64,000 nt of DNA from Pseudomonadota bacterium (GCA_005778355.1 SXON01000017.1:36511-100510), one strand, 5' to 3'. Numbered from the stretch's first letter, positions 27,423-38,286 are shown. Program-made: numbers and translations. Notes: generated by a model from the letters alone, not told the origin.

Positions 27423-28874
27423 ATGTTGATGCTCGCTGCGCTCGCCTTCGCGGGGACGGTTCGTCCCGATGGTGCCCCTTCTGCGACTCCGGTCGCGACC
27501 GACTCCGTGCTCGCGCAGGTCGACTGGTCGCAGGCCGGCGGAGAGACCGTCGAGTTCTTGTCGCGACTACTCCAGGCGAAGTCGACCAACCCGCCGGGGA
27601 ACGAGACGCTCGCCATCAGCGTTGTCGCCGAGAAGCTTCGCGCCGAGGGCATCGACAGCGAGGTGATCGAGTTCGCCCCTGGGCGTGCTTCCCTCGTGGC
27701 CCGGCTCGAAGGCGCGGGGTCCGACAAGCCGCTTTGCCTCCTGAGCCACGTGGACGTGGTACCCGCCGAGGCCGAGCGCTGGAGCGTCGACCCCTATTCG
27801 GGCGTGGTGAAGGACGGGTTCGTCTGGGGACGAGGCGCGCTCGACATGAAAGGCATGACGGCGGTCGAGGTCATGACGCTGGTGACGCTGAAGCGCCTCG
27901 GTACGCCACTGAGTCGCGACGTCGTCCTACTTGCAGTCGCCGACGAGGAAGTTGACGGGCGTGGCATCGACGCGGTGATCGCGCAGTGGGACGAGATCGG
28001 CTGCTCGCACGTGGTCAACGAGGGAGGGCTCGGCCTCGAGAACCTCATCTTCGACGGCCAGACCTTTCACGCGATCTCGGTGGCCGAGAAGGGCGCCGTC
28101 TGGCTCAAGATGATCGCCAGCGGGGCGCCCGGGCACGGCAGCACGCCGGTCCCCGGGCGGGCACCTGAACACCTCGCTCTGGCCTTGCAGAAGCTCGCTG
28201 AGCGCAAGGACGTGGTGGTGTGGAGCGACGCGCACCTCGAGACCTTCCGCCGCGCCGGTCGCGGAGGCGGCGGCATGAAGGGGATGATCCTCTCCTCCCC
28301 TGCCCTCACCAAGTTGCTCGCGAAGAACTCGTTGTTGTCGATGCCGCCGATGCGCGCCACGCTCACAAACACCGTGAACGTCACCGGTTTTTTCGGCGGC
28401 GAGCAGCCCAACGTGGTGCCGAGCGAGGTGGGCGCGATCCTCGATTGCCGCATCTTGCCGGGCTTCATGCCGGAAGACATCGTGCGCGAGCTCATCGCGC
28501 TGGTGGACGACCCCGCGGTGCGCTTCGAGATCCTCAGCGCCTCGACCGGGAACGAGAGCCCCTGGGACGATCCTTTCTTCGACGCGCTCGCCCGGCGTGC
28601 GGTCGAGGGCGAGGACGGCGCGGTGGCGGGCCCGGTGCGGAGCCCCGGCTACACCGACAGCATGGCTCTCCGCCCGCTCGGGGCGCGCGCCTACGGCTAC
28701 GTGCCCTTCGTCATCGACGGCGAGCTGCTCGGCACCATGCACGGCGACGACGAGCGCGTGCCGGTAGCGGAGGTGCACGCGGGCTTGCGTCGCCTCGCCG
28801 CGGCAGTGCTCGACGTGAGCCTCGCGAGGCCCGAGGGCCCGATGGGGTCGCCCCGGCCCGCTGCGCCTCGGTAG
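27423..28874 (+). CDS. M20 family metallopeptidase
   Basis: LCLLSHVDVVPAEAERWSVDPYSGVVKDGFVWGRGALDMKGM; start refined. Confidence 0.94.
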   Translation: MLMLAALAFAGTVRPDGAPSATPVATDSVLAQVDWSQAGGETVEFLSRLLQAKSTNPPGNETLAISVVAEKLRAEGIDSEVIEFAPGRASLVARLEGAGSDKPLCLLSHVDVVPAEAERWSVDPYSGVVKDGFVWGRGALDMKGMTAVEVMTLVTLKRLGTPLSRDVVLLAVADEEVDGRGIDAVIAQWDEIGCSHVVNEGGLGLENLIFDGQTFHAISVAEKGAVWLKMIASGAPGHGSTPVPGRAPEHLALALQKLAERKDVVVWSDAHLETFRRAGRGGGGMKGMILSSPALTKLLAKNSLLSMPPMRATLTNTVNVTGFFGGEQPNVVPSEVGAILDCRILPGFMPEDIVRELIALVDDPAVRFEILSASTGNESPWDDPFFDALARRAVEGEDGAVAGPVRSPGYTDSMALRPLGARAYGYVPFVIDGELLGTMHGDDERVPVAEVHAGLRRLAAAVLDVSLARPEGPMGSPRPAAPR

Positions 28875-28886
28875 CTTGGCGCCTCG

Positions 28887-29456
28887 CTAGGCCTCGGGCT
28901 CGCTGGGCGCGGAGTACACGCCGATGATCACGCGGGCCGGGCGGATGAGCTTGCTGCCTGCGCGGTAGCCCTTGGAGAACACGTTGAGGACGATGTTGTC
29001 TTGCGAGGCGTCGGCGACGGGCATCGAGTGGATGGCCTCGTGCAGGTTCGCGTCGAAGCGCTCGCCTGCCTGACCCACCTCCACCATGCCGAGCCCGCGC
29101 AGCGCGTGCATGAACTGGTCGTACACCATGTGCAGGCCCTCGGCGGCCTCGGGCGCCGCGTCCTTCACGGGAGCGATGCTGCGCTGCAGGTTCTCCACGG
29201 GCTCGAAGACCGCGGCCACGACCTCCGCCCGTCGAATCTCCTCGCGCACCGCCGCGTTGCGCTCTAGGCGCTGCTTGGTGGACTCGATCTCGTCTTTCGC
29301 CTGCTTGTAGGCGCTGCTCACTTGCCGGAGGCGCGCCTCCATGTCGGCGAGTTGGGCGCGGAGCTCCTCCTCGACGGTGGGATCGGCCAGCCCCACGCCC
29401 CCCGCGGATTCATCCTCGCCGTCGTTTCTCGTCACGCCCTGTGCATCGCGGCTCAT
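28887..29456 (-). CDS. grpE: Nucleotide exchange factor GrpE
   Basis: C-terminal GMVEVGQAGERFDANLHEAIHSMPVADASQDNIVLNVFSKGYRAGSKLIRPARVIIG after coiled coil; start refined. Confidence 0.95.
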   Translation of the reverse strand: MSRDAQGVTRNDGEDESAGGVGLADPTVEEELRAQLADMEARLRQVSSAYKQAKDEIESTKQRLERNAAVREEIRRAEVVAAVFEPVENLQRSIAPVKDAAPEAAEGLHMVYDQFMHALRGLGMVEVGQAGERFDANLHEAIHSMPVADASQDNIVLNVFSKGYRAGSKLIRPARVIIGVYSAPSEPEA

Positions 29457-29522
29457 CCAGATCGCCTCTCTCGCGGCCGGGAGGATAAGCGCCGGGCCGC
29501 CTGTGTCAAGCCGAGGATTGGA

Positions 29523-30791
29523 GTGGAACGCCAGAACCGACTGTTGACGATTCTCGCCGTTATTTTGCTCGTTCTCGTGGCGGTGCTCGTGCTCGCGCCG
29601 CCCGAGGAAGAGGGCGACGTAGCGGCCGACGACGATGCCCCCCCGCAGTCCAAGCTCTTCGACTACAAGCGCGACGAGATCAGCGTCGTCACGCTCGACG
29701 GCCCGGGCGGTGAGATTCGCTTCGAGAAGGGCATGGAGGGCTGGCGGATGACCAAGCCCCGGGAAACCGCCATCGACGAGACGAAGCTCACCGCCATCCT
29801 CGATCGCTTCGAGACGCTCAAGCTCGAGGACCGCACGCTCGACGGCAAGCCCGAGGACTACGGCCTCGACGCCGAGCGCCGCGTCGACCTGCGGATGGAG
29901 AAGCCCGACGGCACCGTGTTCTCCGTGATCGTCGGCAAGGACACGGCGGTGGGCTACCGCACCTACGCGGCGAAGGCCGACGGCGCGCCGGCACAGTTGC
30001 TGTCGAGCAAAGTGTCGGACCTCGTGCAGAAGGCGCCCGACGACTTCCGGAGCAAGCGCCTCGTCGACTTCTCGCCCACGAGCGCGCGTCGCATCCGCAT
30101 CGTCGATGGCAGCGCCGAGCTGGTGCTGCGGAAGGACGAGCATGGCTGGTGGATGGGCGACGGCGGTCCGCGTGCGAGCGGCGACAAGGTCGGCGACTGG
30201 ATCGCGGCGCTAGCCGGCGCCCAGGCCGAGGCCTTCCTGGATGGCCGCGCGCCGAGCGAGCTCGGCCTCGACAGCCCTGCAGCCGTGCTGTCCGTGGAAG
30301 ACGACGGTGGCACCCACACCCTCAAGCTGAGCGCTCGGGACATCGACGGCGCCTACGCGCTCGCGGGCGACGTGCCGGTGCGCGTGTCGGTGAGCGACCT
30401 CGACAAGCTCCTGGTAACGACGGGCTACCTCGCCACCACCGTTCTGGAGGTGCAGACCTGGATGGCGCAGTCGGTGGAGGTGAAGCTCGGCGACAAGAGC
30501 CTCGTGGCCAGCCGCAAGGAAGGGCAGTGGGTCGACGCCGCCGGCAAGCCGGCCGAGAAGGTGGACGACGTGCTGGAGGCCATCGCCCAGGCCAGCGCCG
30601 ACCGCAGCGGCTCGCTCGCCTACACGGGCAGTTGGGGACGGATCGCGGTGGGCCTGGGCGGGGACAAGGGCGAGGTCGTCAGCATTGGCGACGCCCTGCC
30701 CGGTGGCGGGCGGGTGGCCCGTGACGAGGCCGGCGGCCCCCCCTTCCGCATCGACGACGACACGCTCGGCGCCATCGCCGCCTCGCTCTAG
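29523..30791 (+). CDS. DUF4340-like membrane-anchored protein
   Basis: GTG start; N-terminal TM; ISVVTLDGPGGEIRFEKGMEGWRMTKPRETAIDETKLTAILDRFETLKLEDRT. Confidence 0.75.
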   Translation: MERQNRLLTILAVILLVLVAVLVLAPPEEEGDVAADDDAPPQSKLFDYKRDEISVVTLDGPGGEIRFEKGMEGWRMTKPRETAIDETKLTAILDRFETLKLEDRTLDGKPEDYGLDAERRVDLRMEKPDGTVFSVIVGKDTAVGYRTYAAKADGAPAQLLSSKVSDLVQKAPDDFRSKRLVDFSPTSARRIRIVDGSAELVLRKDEHGWWMGDGGPRASGDKVGDWIAALAGAQAEAFLDGRAPSELGLDSPAAVLSVEDDGGTHTLKLSARDIDGAYALAGDVPVRVSVSDLDKLLVTTGYLATTVLEVQTWMAQSVEVKLGDKSLVASRKEGQWVDAAGKPAEKVDDVLEAIAQASADRSGSLAYTGSWGRIAVGLGGDKGEVVSIGDALPGGGRVARDEAGGPPFRIDDDTLGAIAASL

Positions 30792-30815
30792 GCGGCCGTC
30801 GCTGCGGGGCGGTCG

Positions 30816-32165
30816 CTACTGTCGCGGCGGCGAGTCGGTGTCGCGAGGGAGGATCTCGGGCGACACGAGGCGCACGTCGCGGAAGCGACCTTCGCGGAGT
30901 CCCAGTGCGATGGCGCGTCGCGCGCGCCGCTCCCCCCAGGCCCCCGTCCCGAGCGCGATCGGCAAGAGGAAGAGCGCGTTCGGATCGACGAGGGAAAGCG
31001 CGCCGCCGAGGATCGCGCTGCTCACCGCGAATCCGCGCAGGAACCAGAACCAGCCCACCGCCGCGACCAGCCGCTTGCTCCCACGCACTGCGAACCACTC
31101 GGTGTCGGTGGCCTCGCGGCGTGCCTCACGGGCGAGCGCCGTCGCCGCCCGCAGTTGGCCTCGCGACAGGGCGAGGATCGCCCGGAGCAGGGACAGCGCC
31201 GAGCTGCGCATGCGGGGTCGCGACAGCACGGCGTCGACCAGGCCCCCTTGGTCCTGCGCGAGGAGCGCCACCGCGAGGAGGTAGCCAGAGAGCGCGTCGT
31301 TGGGCCGTTGGAGCGCGGCGTAGCGCGCGGCAAACTCGGCCCGTTGGGGCTCTGAGGCGAGCAATCCGGCCACCGCCACCGCGTTTCCGACCCCGAGACG
31401 CTCCGGCGAGCGCTCGAACTCGGCCTCTAACAGCCCCAGCGCGGCCCCCGCCCGGCCCTCGACCAGCGCGGCGAGACCAGCGCGCATTCCATCCGCGTCG
31501 ACCATCTCGGCCGCGTCGCCCGCGTCTTGCCCGATCACCCCCGTGGGGCCCGGCCAGGCCTCTGTTCCCGCCAGCACCAGAGCGAGATCCGGCGACAAGT
31601 AGGCCAGGTAGAGGTGCTCCGCCCCCGGCTCGTGGGTGGCGGCGCGTAGGCGCGCGAGGTCCCGCTCGAGCGCTGCGCGTGAACGGGAAGCGTCTCGCCC
31701 GTCGAGCCGGTAGGCGTAGAGCAAACAACCACGAGGCGCGACACCTCCCCGCACCCAGAAACACTCGCCTGCGCCCTTCTCGACGAAGGCGAGGTCGATA
31801 GCGGCCGCGCCGAGTCCCGCGTGGGCCAGCGCCCGGCGCAGGAAAGCGGCGATGTCGGCGGCCAATGGCGTCTGCAGGAGCGCGCTTCGCGAGCTGTCAC
31901 CGAGCTCACCGAGGCCGGAATGTTCCAGGTAACTCCGACGAAGTTGATCGATCCGCCGACCGCAGTGCGCGATCTCGGCGTCGACCGTCTCGGGGTCCTC
32001 GTAGCGAGAGGGGGCGGTCGCGATGCGACGATGGTACAGCCGCACCGCCTCGTCGAAAGTGTACCGGCGCACGAGGTTGTCGCGACCGACGATCTCCACG
32101 GGGAACTCGACGGTCTGCGAGTAGTCTTTCCTCTGGTATCGGCGCAGGCGGGGCGACCGGTCCAC
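30816..32165 (-). CDS. Hypothetical protein with two C-terminal TM segments
   Basis: N-term YQRKDYSQTVEFPVEIVGRDNLVRRYTFDEAVRLYHRRI; C-term TM segments. Confidence 0.75.
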   Translation of the reverse strand: MDRSPRLRRYQRKDYSQTVEFPVEIVGRDNLVRRYTFDEAVRLYHRRIATAPSRYEDPETVDAEIAHCGRRIDQLRRSYLEHSGLGELGDSSRSALLQTPLAADIAAFLRRALAHAGLGAAAIDLAFVEKGAGECFWVRGGVAPRGCLLYAYRLDGRDASRSRAALERDLARLRAATHEPGAEHLYLAYLSPDLALVLAGTEAWPGPTGVIGQDAGDAAEMVDADGMRAGLAALVEGRAGAALGLLEAEFERSPERLGVGNAVAVAGLLASEPQRAEFAARYAALQRPNDALSGYLLAVALLAQDQGGLVDAVLSRPRMRSSALSLLRAILALSRGQLRAATALAREARREATDTEWFAVRGSKRLVAAVGWFWFLRGFAVSSAILGGALSLVDPNALFLLPIALGTGAWGERRARRAIALGLREGRFRDVRLVSPEILPRDTDSPPRQ

Positions 32166-32172
32166 AGAAACC

Positions 32173-32724
32173 TCAGCGTGAAAGATACCACCGGGCAGCG
32201 AGGAGCGCGCCGGCCAGCGCGATCACCGCGAAGGTACCGCGCTCGCTGCGGAACGCCTCGCGGGCGCTCCACCGTCCCCCCGAGGGGGCCGTGCGGGGTA
32301 GCCATCGCGACACGCGGGTGCAATAGTCCGCGTAGGGCGCTCCGATCTGCGCGAGCAAATTCGACTCCTCCCAGCGGACGATGAAGGCGTAGTGCAGGCC
32401 GATGGCGGGCACGAGGACGAGCGCGGCGGGCCATGCGAAACCGCCGACCGCCGCCCACAAGAAGGTGTTTCCCACGTAGAGTGGGTTGCGCAGCATCGCG
32501 TAGGGCCCGGAGTCGACCAGCGACCCCACTTCGGCACCCCGGGTGCGACTGCGGCGGCCGATGTGACCCACGGCCCACAGGCGAATCCCCTCGCCCACTA
32601 GCAGGCAAGCAAGCGCCGGCCAGCGAAACGCGGGCTCCGGGATCAGGGCCCCGAGCGCCAGCGGCACCGGCATCCAACCGCGGTGGCGGAACAAGGCCCC
32701 GCCCACGGCCACGGCACCGGGCAA
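32173..32724 (-). CDS. Isoprenylcysteine carboxyl methyltransferase/PEMT-like membrane protein
   Basis: LVDSGPYAMLRNPLYVGNTFLWAAVGG..EESNLLAQIGAPYADYCTRVSRWLPR. Confidence 0.88.
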   Translation of the reverse strand: MPGAVAVGGALFRHRGWMPVPLALGALIPEPAFRWPALACLLVGEGIRLWAVGHIGRRSRTRGAEVGSLVDSGPYAMLRNPLYVGNTFLWAAVGGFAWPAALVLVPAIGLHYAFIVRWEESNLLAQIGAPYADYCTRVSRWLPRTAPSGGRWSAREAFRSERGTFAVIALAGALLAARWYLSR

Positions 32725-32727
32725 CGT

Positions 32728-35700
32728 CTAGAGCTGGCCCTGGGCCACGCGCGCGCGGATGGCCTCGTGCACCTTGTCGTAGTCCTCCACGCCGCCGGGT
32801 CCGATGGATGACTGCCAGCTCACGTCGGCGGCGACCGCAGCGTTGAAGCTCTCCTTTGCCGCCACGGCGTCGCCACAGGCCTGGCATGCTACCGCCCGCA
32901 CGAGATGCAGGGCCGCCGTCACGTCGGCACGAACGCCCTCGAGCGCGAGACCGCGGTCGGCGAAGCCGGCCGCCTCTGGCCAGTCCTGGCGTCGTAAGGC
33001 GAGCTCGGCGAGACGGACCAGCGCGACGGGTTGGCTCGCGTCGAAGGCCAGGCTCTTCTCGTAGTGCTGGCCCGCCTTGTCCGGCATCTTCATGTGCTGG
33101 TCGAGAACCAAGCCCTTGGCCAGATAGCTCCCGGTCACGTCGCTCGGCTCGTGCGTGTGGTAGATGATGTTGTTGTAGACATTGAGCAGGTTGCTCCAGT
33201 CTCCCTGCGACGCCATCACCAGCGCGAGGCCCTTGAGCGCCTCCACGTCGTTGTTGCGCAACTCGATGGCCTTGGAGATGCGCTTGCGCGCGCGATCGAG
33301 GTGACCGAGGTGGAACTCGGTGATGCCGAGGCGCGCGTAGGTGCGGGCGAGCGTCTCGGTGTTGCCCATGCCGCCGGTGAGTTGCATCACCTGCTTGAGC
33401 ACCTTCTCCGCCGCGCCCCAGTCCTTCGCCGCCATGTGCAGCGGCGCAACCGCGTCGAGCGAGGGCAAGTGGGTGGGGTTGAGCTCCAGCGCCCGGCTGT
33501 AGCGCTGGATGGCGCCCACCGGATCGCCGGAGCGCCGAAGCGCCTCGCCGAAGCGGAAGAAGAACGTCGCGCCCTCGATCGCCTCGTCGAGGTCGTCGTG
33601 GTCGCGCGCGATCTCCGTGGGCTCCATCCGGCGAAACAACTCTGCCGCGGCGGCGAAGTCGCCGGCTTCGAATGCAAAGTCTGCCCGGAAGCCGAGGGCG
33701 TCGGCGTGATCGGGGACGATGGCGAGCAGGTCGTCGTAGATCGCGGCGGCGGCGGCCTTGTCGTGCATCACATCAACGCGAATCCGCGCGGCGCGCGCGA
33801 GCGCATCGGCCTTCTCCGCGGGCGAACCCGCGACCTTGGCGCGTCGCACGAGCAGCTCCACCAGCCGGGGGTTGTCGCCCCGGCCCGCGAGCAGCCGCTC
33901 CATGCCCGCGAAGGCGGCCGAATCGGCGTTGGGCCCGGTCGTGGCCTTCTCGTAGAAGCCGAGCGCATCGTCTTCGCGACGCAGGTGCTGCGCGCAGGCG
34001 TCGCCGAGACGGCGCAAGAGCGCTGTGCGATCCTTGCCTTCGGTGAACGCAAGGTAGGCGCGACCGTGGTCGACGAAGCCAGACCAGTCACCCACGGCTT
34101 CGGTGAGCGTGGACAGGTGCGCGAGGGCGTCCTTGTCGTTGGCCGCGAGATCGAGCACCTTCCGCCAGGCGTCGATCGCCACCCCGCGGTCGCCCAGCCT
34201 CTCTTCCCACGTGCGCGCGATCTCCGCGAACTTGTCGGTCTTGGCGCGTCCGGTGCACAGCGCCGCTTCCTGCGCCAGCACCCCCACCACCGCCTGCCAG
34301 TCGGCGGCGGCGGCTGCGAGCCTGCGAAGACCGCCCAGGGCCTCGATGTCGTCGGGGACGTGGTCGAGCGCGCGCGCGAGCGCGTTGCGAGCGCCCTCGG
34401 TGTCGCCGGCCCGCTCGAGGAGCTCGGCACGACGGCGCTGCACCCGCGCCGCGTCGGCCGGCGTGGTGGACTTCTTCGCAAGCTCCTCGAGGTACTGTCC
34501 CGCGAGGGCCTGCTCGCCGCGCGCGGCGGCGATACGCGCGAGGGCTTCGAGCACCTCGGTGTCGCCGGGTCGCGACGCATGCAGCTCGCGGTAGGTCGTC
34601 CACGCCTCGTCGCTCTCGGCGAGCTTCTCGGCTAGCACCCAGCGAACACGCCCGGCGAGCTTGTCAGCAAGCTCACCGCTCGCGTCCGCGAGGCGTTCAC
34701 GGAGGGCGGCGAGGAGACCTTGCCAATCCCCCAGACCTTCGAGGCCGCGCTCGATGCGCAGCTTCCAGGCCAGGGGGATCGGCGAGACTGCTTCCTGGAG
34801 CCGCCACTCGGCGACGGCACCGGCGAGATCACCGGCTTCCTCGAGCGCGTCGCCGAGCGCGACGGTATTGCCCAGGAGGCCGTAGGCTCGGCGGAGACCG
34901 TCGGCGTCCCTCGCCCGCACCAGCGCGGCGCGGAGCCCGTCGAGCGCCCGCCCCGCGTGGGGGTCGGCCTCGAACGCCATCCACCACGCGGCGAGCGCGG
35001 CGTCCTGGTCGCCCAGCGACTCGTGCAAGAGCGCCGCCTCGGCGGCATGTACCGAGCGAATCCCAGGGTTCAAGGCGGTGTTCGCCAGCGCGCCGTGCGC
35101 GAGCGCGCGGGCCGCGGGGTCGCGGGCGACCTTCAGCAACGACGCCGCGGCCTCGGGGCTGGTGCCGTTGTCCATGGCGCGAACGAGCAGGCGCGCCGCG
35201 CCCTCCGCGTCGCCCAGGGCGTTCTGTCGCAAGCGAGCCGCATCGAGAGACTCACCGGCCCCCGCCTCCTGGAGGGCGCGCAGCGCTTCCTCGGGGTAGC
35301 TCGTGGCCTCGGCCACGCGCGCGAGGGCCCAGAGCGGTCGCCCGGCCACGGCCGTGGCACCGAGGACCTCGGACAGGCCGCGGAGCAGGTTCTCCGAGGC
35401 GCTCCCATCGCCCGTCAACGCGTCGCTCGAGAGCTCCGCCACACGCACGAAGCAGCGCACGCGCTCCGCCTCGTCGCGGGTGACGGCGGCACGCTTGAGG
35501 AACAGCTCGACGAGGGACTCGGGCTCGCCCGCAGACCAGGCCATGCGCTCGGAGATGGCGACGGCGCCAGGGTGGGCGGCGTCTTCGCGAAGCACTTCCC
35601 TCGCGAGTTGGCTCGGGTCGGCATCAGGCAGCCGCTGGGCGGCCTCGGCGGCGGCGTAGAGGCGCCAGTGACGCCGGGCCACGTCTTCACTCATCTCGGC

Positions 35701-38286
35701 CTGGCCACGCTCCAGGCGGTGGTACTGCGACCAGTCGCCCTGCCGCGCCGCCAGTTCCTTGTTCAAGAGCACGGCCGGCAGGAAGCCGGGCGACACCTCG
35801 AGGCACTTCTGCAAGCAGGACACGGCCCCGCTCAGGTCGTCGGTGCGGTCGGCGAGCACGCGGGCGGCGCGGTACGCCAGGCTCACCGCCTCGTTGCTGT
35901 CACGCGTGGCGATTGCCGCGCCGCGCAAGACGCGAGCCAACTCGGCCCAGTTGCCCTTGGCTTCCATGGCTCGGGTGTAGGCGTCGAGGCTCGGCGCGAA
36001 GTCGGGCTGCGACGAGAGCGCGAGGAGGTACTGCTCGAGGCCGCGGGGTTCCTGGCCGAGGCGGAACTCGTACACCGCACCCGCGCGGTGCCGCTGGAGA
36101 GCAACCGCGGCGGGCTCCTCGGCCAGGATGGCGCGCTGCTCGTAGATCGCGGCGAGCTCGGCCCAGGCGGACAGGCGCGTGTACACGCGCTCGAGGCCCT
36201 CGAGCGCCGGCAAGTAGCCGGGCGCAACGTCGAGCACGCGCTCATAGTGCTTGCGCGCGGTGGCCTGGTCGCCAAGGGGACCCTCGCAAGTTTCGCCCAT
36301 GCGGTAGAGCACGGTGACCATGAGGCCCGGGTCGGTCAGTCGCGACAGCCGCGTCTCGAGGAAGCCGACCAGCTCCGACCACGCGCCCCGCGCCTGGAGC
36401 ACGCGCAGCACGCTCTCTGCGGCGGGCGCTGCGGCGGGGTCGTCGCTCGCAGCGCGGAAACAAGCGAGCGCCTCGTCGGTGCGACTGAGTCGCGACTCGA
36501 GCACGAGGCCGCGGCGGTACTCGAGGAAGCTGCGCGCCTCCGCGGGGGCGTGGCCGATCTCCTCGGCCATCGAGGCGGCGAGTTCGTCCCAGGCCTGCGC
36601 CTCCTCGCACCATGCGTGGTACTCGTGCCGCACGTCCGCGGCCTCGGGTGCCGCGCCGACTGCGGCGCGGTAGCACGCTCCGGCCCCCTTCTCGTCGAGC
36701 AACTGCACGCGATGCAGGCGCCCCGCTCGCGCCAGCCACCAGGCCGCGTCCGCACCCTTGGCCTGTGTGGCGAGCCGGGTGCCCTCGTCGCGGTAGAGCT
36801 GGGCCAGCGGCGCCCAGGCGCCCTGCGACTTGTAGCGCCGTTCGAGGGCGAGGAAGACCGCTCCGTTCTCGCCGTCGGCGGCCCGCGCCTCCTCGGTGGC
36901 CACGATCGCGTCGGCCACGCGACCGAGTTTTCGCTCGAGGATGTCGGCCCGCTCGAGGTGCACCTGGGCGGCCACGCTGGCCACCTGCAGGCGCGCGAGA
37001 CCATCCAATGCGGCCAGCTCGATGTCGGGGTCGGCCGCGGCACGACCCAGCTCACGTAGGACGACGAGAAGCCCCGGCTCCTCTGGGTACTTCGCACGGT
37101 TCTTGGCCAACTCGGCCCGTGCGAGCGCCTCCTGACCGAGCTGGTCGCGCACCACGCGTGCCGCCTGGACCATCGCCTCGGCGGCGGCGGGGCCCGTCGT
37201 CAACTCGGCGAGCGTCTCGAAGCCGAAGCGGGCGGCGTCGCCATCGCCCACGGAGAGCGCCACGGCCACGCGGTCGCGCCACCAGGCCGGGTCGCGAGGA
37301 CGAGCCGCGGTGCCGGCAGCGTCGAGGAAGGTCTTGGCGCGATCGAGGTCGACGGCACGCGTACGAGCGAGGTGGGCTGCCGCGCCGTACAGCAGGGCGG
37401 CGGTTTCGCCCGAGCTGGCGGCGGCAGCCGCGCCAAGGGTATCGACCACGTCGATCCAGGCGGTGCGCTCGTCGGCCGGCGGCGTCCACGCGAGGTGGGC
37501 GGCGGCGGCCACCTGCTCGACGGCAGCCTCCTCGGGCGTGCTCGCGACGGCGGGCACGTCGACCACCTCAGTTTCCATCGCGTCTTCGTTGGTCACGACG
37601 GGGAGGATCGACATGCCGGCAGGGAGCGACCCGGAGGCGGCGGCGGCCTCGGCCTCGGAGACGGCGACCGTCGGAGCGTCCTGGTCGGGAAGGGGCGCAG
37701 TCTCGCTCACCGGCAACGCCGCCACCTCTGGATCCGTGGCGTTGCCACTGGACTCGATGGAACTTTCGGCAGGGGGCTCGACGGCCACCTCGGCCGCCGG
37801 CTCGGGGTCGGGCTCGGGCACCACCGTGGCCGAGGAAACGGCGCTCGTGCGGGGGGCGTCGGCGGGTGCAGGGCCAGCCACCTCGGCCTCGGCGCGGGCC
37901 GGCTCGACGAGGGCGTCGGCGGCGTCTTCCTCCGCCAGGATCTCCGCCTTCGACTTGCGCTTGTACACGCGGGTGGCCTGGTCTTGCATGGCGCGGGCGG
38001 CGCGGCGCGCGTCGGCCTCGAGCTGGGCCTGGCGTGCGTCTTCCTCGCGTTGCTTCGCCTCTTCCAGCTTGCGCTTCTCGTCGGCTTTCTTGGCCTCGGC
38101 GGCGCGGGCTTCCTCGGCTTTCTTGGCCTCGGCGGCGCGGGCTTCCTCGGCCTTCTGCGCCGCGGCCTTGCTCGCGTCCTCGGCTGCGTCGGGCTCGTCG
38201 AAGCCAGCGGCAGGGGCCTCGTTGAACCAGTCGTCGAGGTCGCCGAAGCCTTGGTTCGGGTCGGTCGGGGGAGTCTTTCGCGACAT
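32728..38286 (-). CDS. Giant TPR-repeat protein (1852 aa) with KAEEARAAEA-repeat N-terminus
   Basis: Many TPR-like helices (YYEKSLAFDASQPVALVRLAELALRRQDWPEA etc.); Ala/Lys/Glu-rich N-term. Confidence 0.87.
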   Translation of the reverse strand: MSRKTPPTDPNQGFGDLDDWFNEAPAAGFDEPDAAEDASKAAAQKAEEARAAEAKKAEEARAAEAKKADEKRKLEEAKQREEDARQAQLEADARRAARAMQDQATRVYKRKSKAEILAEEDAADALVEPARAEAEVAGPAPADAPRTSAVSSATVVPEPDPEPAAEVAVEPPAESSIESSGNATDPEVAALPVSETAPLPDQDAPTVAVSEAEAAAASGSLPAGMSILPVVTNEDAMETEVVDVPAVASTPEEAAVEQVAAAAHLAWTPPADERTAWIDVVDTLGAAAAASSGETAALLYGAAAHLARTRAVDLDRAKTFLDAAGTAARPRDPAWWRDRVAVALSVGDGDAARFGFETLAELTTGPAAAEAMVQAARVVRDQLGQEALARAELAKNRAKYPEEPGLLVVLRELGRAAADPDIELAALDGLARLQVASVAAQVHLERADILERKLGRVADAIVATEEARAADGENGAVFLALERRYKSQGAWAPLAQLYRDEGTRLATQAKGADAAWWLARAGRLHRVQLLDEKGAGACYRAAVGAAPEAADVRHEYHAWCEEAQAWDELAASMAEEIGHAPAEARSFLEYRRGLVLESRLSRTDEALACFRAASDDPAAAPAAESVLRVLQARGAWSELVGFLETRLSRLTDPGLMVTVLYRMGETCEGPLGDQATARKHYERVLDVAPGYLPALEGLERVYTRLSAWAELAAIYEQRAILAEEPAAVALQRHRAGAVYEFRLGQEPRGLEQYLLALSSQPDFAPSLDAYTRAMEAKGNWAELARVLRGAAIATRDSNEAVSLAYRAARVLADRTDDLSGAVSCLQKCLEVSPGFLPAVLLNKELAARQGDWSQYHRLERGQAEMSEDVARRHWRLYAAAEAAQRLPDADPSQLAREVLREDAAHPGAVAISERMAWSAGEPESLVELFLKRAAVTRDEAERVRCFVRVAELSSDALTGDGSASENLLRGLSEVLGATAVAGRPLWALARVAEATSYPEEALRALQEAGAGESLDAARLRQNALGDAEGAARLLVRAMDNGTSPEAAASLLKVARDPAARALAHGALANTALNPGIRSVHAAEAALLHESLGDQDAALAAWWMAFEADPHAGRALDGLRAALVRARDADGLRRAYGLLGNTVALGDALEEAGDLAGAVAEWRLQEAVSPIPLAWKLRIERGLEGLGDWQGLLAALRERLADASGELADKLAGRVRWVLAEKLAESDEAWTTYRELHASRPGDTEVLEALARIAAARGEQALAGQYLEELAKKSTTPADAARVQRRRAELLERAGDTEGARNALARALDHVPDDIEALGGLRRLAAAAADWQAVVGVLAQEAALCTGRAKTDKFAEIARTWEERLGDRGVAIDAWRKVLDLAANDKDALAHLSTLTEAVGDWSGFVDHGRAYLAFTEGKDRTALLRRLGDACAQHLRREDDALGFYEKATTGPNADSAAFAGMERLLAGRGDNPRLVELLVRRAKVAGSPAEKADALARAARIRVDVMHDKAAAAAIYDDLLAIVPDHADALGFRADFAFEAGDFAAAAELFRRMEPTEIARDHDDLDEAIEGATFFFRFGEALRRSGDPVGAIQRYSRALELNPTHLPSLDAVAPLHMAAKDWGAAEKVLKQVMQLTGGMGNTETLARTYARLGITEFHLGHLDRARKRISKAIELRNNDVEALKGLALVMASQGDWSNLLNVYNNIIYHTHEPSDVTGSYLAKGLVLDQHMKMPDKAGQHYEKSLAFDASQPVALVRLAELALRRQDWPEAAGFADRGLALEGVRADVTAALHLVRAVACQACGDAVAAKESFNAAVAADVSWQSSIGPGGVEDYDKVHEAIRARVAQGQL

